This document shows positions 14,413-20,731 of a stretch of DNA of 23,669 bases, piece by piece (positions within the stretch are counted from its first letter, which is position 1; each line of letters begins with the position of its first letter). Source of the stretch: an uncultured Oscillospiraceae bacterium (GTDB lineage: Bacteria > Bacillota > Clostridia > Oscillospirales > Oscillospiraceae). Where the stretch lies: positions 1 to 23,669 of the forward strand of contig CAJUQN010000039.1 in the NCBI GenBank assembly GCA_910588625.1. The letters run 5' to 3'. The notes beneath the pieces are model-generated. The model was not told the DNA's origin. It was given only the letters and a program-made list of their open reading frames with translations, and searched no databases. A program made the position numbers and the translations under genes.

Positions 14413-15225
14413 ATGAAAGACATCATGAACGCCCCCTTCCTGGTGGAAATGGTCCGAACCACCACCAATATGTACAACCACGGCTGGGACGAGCGCAACG
14501 GCGGCAACATCAGCTGGATGCTGGACGAGGCCCAAGTGGCCGAGTATCTGGACGTGAACGCTGTGCTCCGTGACATCCCCACCGGCTTCGAGGCCCCCGC
14601 CCTGGATGACAGGTATTTTATTGTCACCGGCACGGGCAAGTATTTCAAGAATGTGCAGTATGACCCCGCCTGCAACCTGGGTGTCATCCGCATCACCGAC
14701 GGCGGCAAAAACGCCCAGCTCTTGTGGGGCTTCACCGACGGCGGCAAGTTCACCTCCGAGTTCCCCGCCCACATGATGAGCCACGCGGCCCGCCTGTCAG
14801 TGGATCCGGCCAACCGCATCGTCATGCACTGCCACCCCGCCAATCTGCTGGCCATAACCTACGTCCACGACCTGGACAGCCGGGCATTCACCCGCACCCT
14901 GTGGCAGATGTGCACCGAGTGCGTGGTGGTGTTCCCCGAGGGCGTGAATGTCCTGCCCTGGATGCTGTGCGGCACCAATGAGATTGGTGAGGCCACGGCG
15001 GAGCAGATGAAGACCGCCCGGTTGGTTGTGTGGTCCCAGCACGGCATTTACGGCGCGGGCAAGGACCTGGACGAGACTTTCGGCCTCATCGAGACGGCGG
15101 AGAAGGCGGCAGAGATCTACATGAAGATCGCCCACCTGCCCTTGGTGACCACCATCACTGATGAGCAGCTCCACCTGATGGAAAGCCGCTTCGGCATCAA
15201 GGTTCGGGAGGGCTGGCTGGAGTGA
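14413..15225 (+). CDS. rhaD: Rhamnulose-1-phosphate aldolase (class II)
   Basis: RhaD splits rhamnulose-1-phosphate into dihydroxyacetone phosphate and L-lactaldehyde using zinc. The protein has 270 residues (E. coli enzyme 274). The WDERNGGNIS block near residues 25-34 is the RhaD form of the phosphate-binding motif. Zinc ligands H139 and H141 (MHCHPAN) and H210 (SQHGIYGAG), with catalytic E116 (TSEFPAH), fall within two positions of the E. coli residues. AGGAGG ends 9 bases before ATG 14413. It is the third gene of the operon, 35 bases after the isomerase, and a perfect 15-bp terminator follows. No lactaldehyde reductase gene is present in the window. Confidence 0.95.
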   Translation: MKDIMNAPFLVEMVRTTTNMYNHGWDERNGGNISWMLDEAQVAEYLDVNAVLRDIPTGFEAPALDDRYFIVTGTGKYFKNVQYDPACNLGVIRITDGGKNAQLLWGFTDGGKFTSEFPAHMMSHAARLSVDPANRIVMHCHPANLLAITYVHDLDSRAFTRTLWQMCTECVVVFPEGVNVLPWMLCGTNEIGEATAEQMKTARLVVWSQHGIYGAGKDLDETFGLIETAEKAAEIYMKIAHLPLVTTITDEQLHLMESRFGIKVREGWLE

Positions 15226-15249
15226 GCCGTAACAGTCTCATTGAGAATT

Positions 15250-15290
15250 GCCCCGTTTTTCGAGACGCGCTCGAAAAACGGGGCTTTTTT
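15250..15290 (+). terminator. Terminator of the rhamnose-type operon
   Basis: The arms 15250-15264 and 15270-15284 form a perfect 15-bp stem (GCCCCGTTTTTCGAG and its complement) with an ACGCG loop, followed by TTTTTT. Confidence 0.95.
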
Positions 15291-15326
15291 CAGAGGTTCC
15301 TTATTTTTATATGAATGAAAGTTATG

Positions 15327-15367
15327 GGGGCTGTGGAAATATTTCTACGGCCCCTATAATATTTTTG
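15327..15367 (+). terminator. Second hairpin with A/T-rich tail; possible terminator or element edge
   Basis: GGGGCTGTGGAAAT (15327-15340) and ATTTCTACGGCCCC (15341-15354) pair along all 14 positions (two G-T), with no spacer, then TATAATATTTTTG follows. It sits just where base composition turns AT-rich, 13 bases before the PadR promoter. Confidence 0.45.
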
Positions 15368-15396
15368 TTGACATTCTCGAATATCGAGCATATAAT
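15368..15396 (+). promoter_or_regulatory. Consensus promoter of padR-DUF2812
   Basis: TTGACA (15368-15373) and TATAAT (15391-15396), both exact consensus, are separated by exactly 17 bases. The spacer holds the first CTCGAATATCGAG operator. The predicted start is near 15403. Confidence 0.93.
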
Positions 15397-15423
15397 GCAA
15401 ATTACAGATACTCGATATTCGAG
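15376..15423 (+). promoter_or_regulatory. Twin palindromic operators, probably for the PadR regulator
   Basis: CTCGAATATCGAG (15376-15388) and CTCGATATTCGAG (15411-15423) are exact reverse complements of each other. Each is itself a palindrome CTCGA-N3-TCGAG. The first lies between -35 and -10 and the second covers about +9 to +21, 35 bases centre to centre. This layout would give tight, on-demand autorepression. Confidence 0.8.
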
Positions 15424-15438
15424 AATAGGGGGTGCAAT

Positions 15439-15762
15439 ATGCCAAGGGCAAAATTTCAGACGCTCACCGAGCAGATGTTTTATATCTTGCTTTGCTTAAA
15501 AGAGGAATGCTGCGGCATGGATATTTTGGACAGAGTTCCCGCTATGACCCAGCACCGTGTGAATGTAGGTTCAGGGACGCTTTATAATCTGTTGGAGCAG
15601 TTTGCCCAAGCGGGTATGATTCGGGAAACGAAAGTAGAGGGACGCCGGCGCAGTTACATTCTGACGGATTACGGGAGAGAAATGTTAAAGCGGGAGCATC
15701 GGCGGCTCGCCGCACAGGTTGAGGACTTCCGAAGAACTTTTGGGGAGGATGAGTGCAAATGA
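15439..15762 (+). CDS. PadR family transcriptional regulator
   Basis: The 107-residue protein is a winged-helix PadR repressor: TEQMFYILLCLKEECCGMDI (10-29) is the family's first helix pair, VNVGSGTLYNLLEQFAQAGMI (41-61) the recognition helix with its typical SGTLY signature, and SYILTDYGREML (72-83) the wing and start of the dimer helix. The ATG at 15439 follows a weak GGGGG-type site. The gene overlaps the next by ATGA, so the two are translated together. Twin palindromes in the promoter suggest autorepression. PadR regulators paired with a DUF2812 membrane protein are a recurring Firmicutes arrangement. GC content is visibly lower than in the flanking metabolic genes. Confidence 0.93.
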   Translation: MPRAKFQTLTEQMFYILLCLKEECCGMDILDRVPAMTQHRVNVGSGTLYNLLEQFAQAGMIRETKVEGRRRSYILTDYGREMLKREHRRLAAQVEDFRRTFGEDECK

Positions 15763-17174
15763 AAGACAAAAAGCGTATATTGGAAGCTTTCTCCTTTTAT
15801 GACCGTTCCGGGCTGGAAAAGCGTCTGACGCAAATGGCCGAAAAGGACTGGCTGCTGGAAACCATTGGCTCTTTCTTTTGGACATACCGCAAGATTGAAC
15901 CTAAAAAGCTGTCTTTCTGTGTCTGCTGGTATCCCAAAGCATCTGCTTTCGACCCAGTGCCATCGGAGGAACAGCAGACTTTTTATGATTTCTGCGAACA
16001 CACAGGCTGGGTTTTGGCTGGATCGTTCGGCCAGATGCAGGTATTTTACAACGAAGCTTTAGACCCAATCCCCATTGAAACAGACCCCGTGATGGAGGTA
16101 GATGCCATTCATCGCTCCGCAAAACGAACCTCTCTGCCATCCCAATTGGTGCTGCTGGCTATGTCCTTGATAAATGGCTGGCTGTTTGTCTCCCGACTGC
16201 TGAATGACCCGGTGGGGGTACTGGCCAGCGCTGCGAATTTGTTCACTGGCGTTTGCTGGGCGTTTCTTATTCTGCTGACAGCAGTAGAATGTGGCGGTTA
16301 CTTTCTTTGGCACCGCAAGGCAGTCAAAGCAGCAGAACAAGGGGAATTTCTGGAAGCAAAAGGGCATCGGAAGTTTCAGATCATCTGCCTGACTGTAATG
16401 GGACTTGGTATGCTGTACTATCTTGTCAGTGTCCTGACTTCCGAAAATCAGATGATGATGGTGACTGTCCTGCTGATGCTTGGCGTGTATCTGCCGGGAG
16501 TGTATTTGCTGACATATGGCGTGAAAGCTTTTCTGAAAAAGAAGAAGGCCCCTGCCAGGGTCAACCGAACCGTAACGATCCTTTTTGCTTTTGTGGGGGC
16601 TTTTGTCCTAATCGGTGGAATTACCTGGGGCGTACTGTTTGGCTCCTCCCGTGGTTGGCTTGCGGGAAATGATGAAACCTATGAATACCGAGGGAATATT
16701 TTCACCGCCCCGCAGGATAAACTGCCTCTGACAGTGGAAGACCTTCTGGATGTAAATTATAGTGGCTATACGAGGGAACAGACAAATCACCAATCTCTGC
16801 TATTGGCCCAGTATGAAGCACGCCAGCGCCCCCGCTTCGATGCCGGCAACTTCAAAGAAATGCCCCACTTGGAATATATAATCACGCTGGTAAGGGTTCC
16901 TGCCCTGTATGGCCTTTGTAAAAACGCATTACTTGCAGACTGGGAGAAAGACTGGAGGTCGGATGGACAGAAAGACTACGCTATGCCTATTGACCCTACC
17001 CCTTGGGGTGCAGAGGACGCATATCAATTGACAAATCAAGAGTATGGCCCTGAGAATACCTTTCTGCTGTGTTATAAAGATAGGTTTGTAGAGATTGATT
17101 TCAGCTATGGGTGGAACGTCACGCCGGGACAGATGTCTCTGGTATCAGAAAAGATTGGAAATGTCAATCGTTGA
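15759..17174 (+). CDS. DUF2812 family membrane protein
   Basis: The start ATG 15759 overlaps the padR stop in an ATGA, with GGGGAGG upstream; a GTG two codons earlier is less likely. The protein has 471 residues. The N-terminal ~115 residues are the DUF2812 domain: MAEKDWLLETIGSFFWTYRKIEPKKL is preceded by a basic start and followed by SFCVCWYPKAS. Membrane segments lie at about 128-147, 157-184, 207-226, 231-255 and 271-294, with a basic KKKKAPARVNR loop at 260-270. The remaining 175 residues form a soluble, probably extracytoplasmic domain. DUF2812 proteins next to PadR are thought to be the regulated partner, but the biochemical function is not known to me. Codon use is more AT-rich than in neighbouring genes, hinting at transfer. 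Confidence 0.87.
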   Translation: MKDKKRILEAFSFYDRSGLEKRLTQMAEKDWLLETIGSFFWTYRKIEPKKLSFCVCWYPKASAFDPVPSEEQQTFYDFCEHTGWVLAGSFGQMQVFYNEALDPIPIETDPVMEVDAIHRSAKRTSLPSQLVLLAMSLINGWLFVSRLLNDPVGVLASAANLFTGVCWAFLILLTAVECGGYFLWHRKAVKAAEQGEFLEAKGHRKFQIICLTVMGLGMLYYLVSVLTSENQMMMVTVLLMLGVYLPGVYLLTYGVKAFLKKKKAPARVNRTVTILFAFVGAFVLIGGITWGVLFGSSRGWLAGNDETYEYRGNIFTAPQDKLPLTVEDLLDVNYSGYTREQTNHQSLLLAQYEARQRPRFDAGNFKEMPHLEYIITLVRVPALYGLCKNALLADWEKDWRSDGQKDYAMPIDPTPWGAEDAYQLTNQEYGPENTFLLCYKDRFVEIDFSYGWNVTPGQMSLVSEKIGNVNR

Positions 17175-17189
17175 ATATCCCTATGTACA

Positions 17190-17224
17190 CACCGCATGGC
17201 CTTCTGGCTGTGCGGTGCGTTTTT
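17190..17224 (+). terminator. Terminator of padR-DUF2812
   Basis: CACCGCATGGCC (17190-17201) pairs with GGCTGTGCGGTG (17206-17217) over 12 positions (two G-T), loop TTCT, followed by CGTTTTT. It begins 15 bases after the stop codon. Confidence 0.9.
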
Positions 17225-17232
17225 ATCTGCCG

Positions 17233-17502
17233 TCAGTCTTTCGTGTAGGCGTCCACGATACGTACTTCCAGTTCCCGGTTTCGTTCCATTGCTTTGCGGA
17301 GTTCCGGCACTTCCAGCAGGCCCCTGGCGTTGGCAATGATGAGGATTCGGTTAAGGCTGGCCCCCACCCTGCGGACTTCGTGGATCAGTCTCGGCACATC
17401 AACGGAAGGGGCTTCCCGGATGGCAGCGCCGCTGATACACTGCCGGATAAACCGCTCACGGGACCCCCGCCCTACCGGGCCGAGCGAGAATACCTCCTGC
17501 AA
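17233..17502 (-). pseudogene. MobC-like mobilisation protein, N-terminally truncated relic
   Basis: The minus-strand frame ends at TGA 17233-17235. From about 17463 leftward it reads SRERFIRQCISG, then IHEVRRVGASLNRILIIANARG, then an EVPELRKAMERNRE helix. This is the second half of MobC, a relaxosome accessory protein that assists a relaxase at oriT. The normal start, a basic ribbon-helix-helix segment of about 40-50 residues, is missing. The only in-frame start available (TTG 17502) adds an unrelated 14-residue head. The relaxase that normally follows is also absent, because the DUF2812 terminator lies directly beyond. Both ends are therefore cut, and the gene is probably dead. GC content is high, unlike the PadR/DUF2812 pair on its other side. 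Confidence 0.65.
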
Positions 17503-17514
17503 GTGTCAGCTTGC
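17499..17514. repeat. Small inverted repeat upstream of the MobC relic (oriT-like position)
   Basis: GCAAG-TGTCAG-CTTGC is a perfect 5-bp inverted repeat with a 6-base spacer at the head of the MobC relic. Origins of transfer usually lie just upstream of mobC and carry such repeats. No nic consensus that I recognise is present, so this is only a candidate. Confidence 0.3.
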
Positions 17515-17870
17515 CCCCGGCATGGCGACGACAGTCGGAATGACGATGGTACTCCCGCCCAGCCACAGCTTGCACACAATGGGGGCGGCTCTGTCAGAAC
17601 GGCAGTTGGGGTGAAACTCCCGTGAGGTGGTGCGGCACACCGCCGCTTGACGGCTTCCCTTTGCGGGCCGGGGTGTCGGGGACAAATGGGCTTGTGGATA
17701 CATCATATGCCCTCAATTTTTACAAAGACTTTGCAGTGTTCATCTCCCCGATATATCGGTGTTAGTTTTTCTTTCAAACTTAAATTCTACGGTTCTAAAT
17801 TCGAAGCCGTTTTATATTTTTCATAAAGCAGGTTCATTTAGATAGCTACCTCCATAAAATAAATTGCAAT
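17503..17870. other. Non-coding mobile-element debris and AT-rich junction
   Basis: From 17503 to about 17700 the DNA is GC-rich and looks like the leader of a mobilisation region. A 66-residue minus-strand frame (17506-17706) exists but has no recognisable protein character. From about 17705 to 17870 the DNA is strongly AT-rich and holds a perfect 12-base palindrome CCGATATATCGG (17748-17759). Composition changes abruptly back to GC-rich coding sequence at about 17871. I see no gene, tRNA or complete insertion sequence here, and no convincing direct repeats marking ends. Confidence 0.55.
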
Positions 17871-18338
17871 TTAGCGGGCGGGGCCATACTGGACATCGGG
17901 GTATATGCCCTGTCTCTGGCGCGGCTGTTTCTGGATTCCAGCCCGGATCAGGTGAAGTCCTTTGTCCGCAAAGCCCCCACCGGGGTGGAGGAGAGCGCCG
18001 CGATCTCCATGATAAACCAGGAGGGCCAGTTGGCGGCAATTGCGCTTTCCCTCCACTCCAAGCAGCCCAAGCGAGCGGTGATTTCCTGCGAAAAGGGCTA
18101 TATTGAGATCATGGAGTACCTCCGGGCGGATGCCGCCGTCATCGTGGACGCGGCCACCGGCGAGCGGGAGACCGTCCAGGCTGGCCGCGCCGCCGAGGCG
18201 CTGGTCTATGAGCTGGAGGGCATGGAGGCGGCCATCCGGGGAGAGGGCGATATGCTGCTGCCCTATACCACGGACGTGATGGCGCTGATGACCGCGCTCC
18301 GGAAGGAGTGGGGTGTGGTATATCCGGAAGAGCTGTAA
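17871..18338 (+). pseudogene. Gfo/Idh/MocA-type oxidoreductase, C-terminal half only
   Basis: Coding sequence begins abruptly at about 17871 with LAGGAILDIGVYALSLARLF, the typical opening of the C-terminal alpha/beta domain in Gfo/Idh/MocA NAD(P)-dependent sugar dehydrogenases. It runs to TAA at 18336-18338 (about 155 residues, against about 330 for the family). The N-terminal Rossmann domain with its GxGxxG and EKP motifs is absent; upstream is AT-rich junction DNA. A GTG at 17952 could start a 128-residue fragment but has no ribosome site and could not bind cofactor. It ends 5 bases from the stop of the convergent AraC gene. I call it a 5'-deleted pseudogene whose lost half was replaced by mobile-element debris. 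Confidence 0.75.
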
Positions 18339-18343
18339 AGAGC

Positions 18344-19117
18344 TCAGACTATGATCTTGGAATCCTCCCCGTCCAGTTCTGAGGCAGTGCTTTCCACCGT
18401 ATAATTGCGAGGGGATACGCCGTATTTCCGCTTGAACAGCCGTGAGAAATACAGCGGGTCGCCGAAGCCGCACAGATGGGCGGTTTCCGAGATGTTTCCC
18501 TTGCCGCAGAAAGTGGTAAGCGTGCTGGCGGCGTTCTCCAGCCGCTTTTCTGTCAGGTATTGCAGCGGTGTCAATCCAGTCTCCTTTTTGAACATCTTTT
18601 TCAGATACTCTGTGTTGAAGGGCAGGGAGGCCAGGTAGGCGTTTAAGTCATAGGTGCACTCAGGGTAGTGCTGGAGAATGTCATCCTCGATCTGCTGGAC
18701 GGTATCGCTGTGCTGGCGTCCGGGCTGATACTTGGCCAGCAAGGCCACGATAAGCTGGGCGTAGATGGAGATCAGGGTGTGGCCCGTTCCCGCCTCTGAC
18801 CAGTAGTAAAACGCGGCGGTAAAAGCGTCCAGCAGGAACCCGTTGGGGTCGGCTCGGACGATGACCGGTTCGGTGTGAGGCAGAGCGGTGTCCATCAGAT
18901 TCATGTGGATGTTGGTGAAGCCCTCCCCGCTGACGTTGGCGTGGGGGATCATAGGCGGGATGATGGCTACGTCGCCCTCGCCATAGCGCAGGGAGCGGTC
19001 GGCTAAAACGATCTCGCCGCTGCCGCTGGTGCAAAAGATCAACTCCCAGCCCCGGTGCATATGGCGGGACACCGTCCACGTCAGCGCGTGCTTGCCCACG
19101 TAGGTGATATGGTTCAT
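18344..19117 (-). CDS. AraC family transcriptional regulator
   Basis: The start ATG 19117 (MNHITYVG) is preferred because a GGAAGGGG site lies upstream and the promoter -10 is at 19151-19156; the longer frame to 19195 would start upstream of the transcript. The protein has 257 residues. Residues 10-75 form a cupin-type sugar-binding domain (HRGWELIF, GEGDVAIIPPMIPHA). The C-terminal double helix-turn-helix spans about 155-240, with NTEYLKKMFKKETGLTPLQYL and the second motif ISETAHLCGFGDPLYFSRLFKRKYGVSPRNY. Such regulators usually activate sugar-use operons. The nearest candidate target is the rhamnose-type operon 3 kb away, with mobile debris between; this link is inference. It converges with the oxidoreductase fragment, with no terminator between. 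Confidence 0.92.
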   Translation of the reverse strand: MNHITYVGKHALTWTVSRHMHRGWELIFCTSGSGEIVLADRSLRYGEGDVAIIPPMIPHANVSGEGFTNIHMNLMDTALPHTEPVIVRADPNGFLLDAFTAAFYYWSEAGTGHTLISIYAQLIVALLAKYQPGRQHSDTVQQIEDDILQHYPECTYDLNAYLASLPFNTEYLKKMFKKETGLTPLQYLTEKRLENAASTLTTFCGKGNISETAHLCGFGDPLYFSRLFKRKYGVSPRNYTVESTASELDGEDSKIIV

Positions 19118-19150
19118 GCTCGACCGCCCCTTCCCTATGTTTGATAGCTT

Positions 19151-19179
19151 ATTATATCTCATCTTGTCGGTTTTGTCCA
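19151..19179 (-). promoter_or_regulatory. Promoter of the AraC regulator
   Basis: On the minus strand, TGGACA (19174-19179) and TATAAT (19151-19156) are separated by 17 bases. The predicted start is near 19144, leaving a 27-base leader. Confidence 0.8.
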
Positions 19180-19198
19180 TATGGTTGGAAAACAAAAG

Positions 19199-19224
19199 GA
19201 GCTGCCAGCAGACGCTGACAGCTC
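19199..19224 (-). terminator. Terminator of the O-acetylhomoserine sulfhydrylase gene
   Basis: GAGCTGCCAGC and GCTGACAGCTC pair with one mismatch around an AGAC loop. On the minus strand CTTTTGTTTT follows, and on the plus strand TTTTTT follows, so it could work both ways. Confidence 0.85.
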
Positions 19225-19240
19225 TTTTTTGTGCAGGTGC

Positions 19241-20527
19241 TCAGCCCTTGACGGCGGAAAAACCCTGCTCCAGGTCGGCAATGATATCGTCGATATGCTC
19301 CGTGCCGATGGACAGGCGGATGGTGTTGGGCTTGATGCCCTGGTCGGCCAGCTCCTCCGCGGTGAGCTGGGAGTGGGTGGTGGTGGCCGGGTGGATGACC
19401 AGGGATTTCACGTCTGCCACGTTGGCCAGCAGGGAGAAGATCTCCAGATGGTCGATGAATCTGTGGGCTTCCTCCTGCCCGCCCTTGATCTCAAAGGTGA
19501 AAATGGATGCGCCGCCGTTGGGAAAATACCTCTCATACAGAGCGTGGTCCGGGTGGTCGGATAGGGAGGGATGGTTCACCTTGTCTACCAGCGGGTGGTT
19601 GGACAGGTATTCCACCACCTTCTTGGTGTTCTCCGCGTGGCGGTTCAGCCGCAGGGACAGGGTCTCCACGCCCTGGAGCAGGAGGAAGGCATTGAAGGGG
19701 GAGAGAGTGGCGCCCATATCCCGCAGCAGGATGGCCCGGATATAGGTGACAAAGGCAGCGGGGCCCGCGGCGTCCACAAAGGACACGCCGTGATAGCTGG
19801 GGTTGGGCTCGGCGATGGAGGAGTATTTGCCGGACGCCTTCCAGTCGAACTTTCCGGAGTCCACGATGATGCCGCCCAAGGTGGTGCCGTGGCCGCCGAT
19901 GAACTTGGTGGCGGAGTGGACCACGATATCAGCGCCGTGCTCAATGGGCCGGATCAGGTAGGGTGTGCCGAAGGTGTTGTCGATGACCAGGGGCAGGCCA
20001 TGGGCGTGGGCGATTTCGGCAATGGCGTCGATGTCAGGAATATCGGAATTGGGGTTGCCCAAGGTCTCCAGATAGACGGCCTTAGTGTTGGGCTGGATGG
20101 CGGCAGTGACGGCGTTCAGGTCGTGTGCGTCCACGAAGGTGGTGGACACCCCAAACTGGCTCAGGGTGTGGGCCAGCAGGTTATAGCTGCCGCCGTAGAT
20201 GGTTTTTTGGGCCACGATGTGGTCCCCAGCCTGGGCCAGGGCCTGGATGGTGTAGGTGATGGCCGCCGCGCCGGAGGCGGTGGCCAGGGCGGCCACGCCG
20301 CCCTCCAAAGCCGCCAAGCGCTTTTCCAGCACGTCCTGGGTAGAGTTGGTCAGGCGCCCGTAGATGTTGCCCGCGTCGGACAGATTAAATCGGGCGGCGG
20401 CGTGGGCGGAATCGCGGAACACGTAGGAGGTAGTCTGATAGATGGGGACGGCCCGGGCGCCGGTGGCGGGGTCCGGCTGTTCCTGGCCCACGTGGAGCTG
20501 AAGGGTCTCGAATTTATAGCTGCTCAT
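19241..20527 (-). CDS. metY: O-acetylhomoserine sulfhydrylase (PLP-dependent)
   Basis: The enzyme makes homocysteine (or methionine) from O-acetylhomoserine and sulfide (or methanethiol) in the cytoplasm. The protein has 428 residues, the length expected for MetY rather than the ~390 of MetB/MetC. PLP lysine is K208 in HSATKFIGGHGT. Other family marks are VPIYQTTSYVF near residue 27, the NIYGRLTNSTQDVLEKRLAALE block (PLP-phosphate site in the neighbouring subunit), VIDNTFGTPYL and the RLSIGTEHIDDIIADL end. AGAAGG lies upstream of ATG 20527. The promoter is exact consensus, and a palindrome covers the predicted start site, suggesting repression by a sulfur- or cysteine-responsive factor. It stands alone between two terminators. 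Confidence 0.95.
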   Translation of the reverse strand: MSSYKFETLQLHVGQEQPDPATGARAVPIYQTTSYVFRDSAHAAARFNLSDAGNIYGRLTNSTQDVLEKRLAALEGGVAALATASGAAAITYTIQALAQAGDHIVAQKTIYGGSYNLLAHTLSQFGVSTTFVDAHDLNAVTAAIQPNTKAVYLETLGNPNSDIPDIDAIAEIAHAHGLPLVIDNTFGTPYLIRPIEHGADIVVHSATKFIGGHGTTLGGIIVDSGKFDWKASGKYSSIAEPNPSYHGVSFVDAAGPAAFVTYIRAILLRDMGATLSPFNAFLLLQGVETLSLRLNRHAENTKKVVEYLSNHPLVDKVNHPSLSDHPDHALYERYFPNGGASIFTFEIKGGQEEAHRFIDHLEIFSLLANVADVKSLVIHPATTTHSQLTAEELADQGIKPNTIRLSIGTEHIDDIIADLEQGFSAVKG

Positions 20528-20560
20528 GGTAAGTACCTTCTCTCTTTAACTAAATCATTA

Positions 20561-20581
20561 AACCTACTATATTAGTTGGTT
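20561..20581 (-). promoter_or_regulatory. 21-base palindromic operator at the metY start site
   Basis: The site AACC-n-ACTA-n3-TAGT-n-GGTT (20561-20581) has every arm position paired except one in each half-site gap. It lies at about +1 to +21 of the predicted metY transcript. The shape fits an Rrf2-type (CymR-like) repressor of sulfur genes, but the regulator is not in the window. Confidence 0.6.
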
Positions 20582-20588
20582 AATAGGA

Positions 20589-20617
20589 ATTATAGCACGG
20601 CAGTATTTGCCTGTCAA
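20589..20617 (-). promoter_or_regulatory. Consensus promoter of metY
   Basis: On the minus strand, TTGACA (20612-20617) and TATAAT (20589-20594), both exact, are 17 bases apart. The predicted start is near 20582 and the leader about 55 bases. Confidence 0.92.
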
Positions 20618-20690
20618 CAAAATTTTCCGGTTTTTTTGAGAGAACCAGATTTTTGGGGATATTGACCATGCGGTGTATGGGCGCAAAAGG

Positions 20691-20716
20691 GCGGGGGAGT
20701 CTTTCGACTCCCCCGC
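20691..20716 (-). terminator. Terminator of the M60-SLH operon
   Basis: GCGGGGGAGTC and GACTCCCCCGC form a perfect 11-bp stem with a TTTC loop. On the minus strand CCTTTTG follows, 15 bases after the SLH gene's stop. Confidence 0.88.
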
Positions 20717-20731
20717 TCAAATTGAGGTCGA

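Noticed and set aside
17095..17625. A 176-residue plus-strand frame across the DUF2812 terminator and the MobC relic
   Set aside because: It runs through a strong terminator, and the opposite strand carries the recognisable MobC segment.
17506..17706. A 66-residue minus-strand frame upstream of the MobC relic
   Set aside because: Pro/Ser/Arg-rich translation without domain character, lying where an oriT leader is expected. Kept only as part of the debris region.
19571..20575. A 334-residue frame antisense to metY
   Set aside because: Glycine/valine-rich shadow of the PLP enzyme with no recognisable motif.
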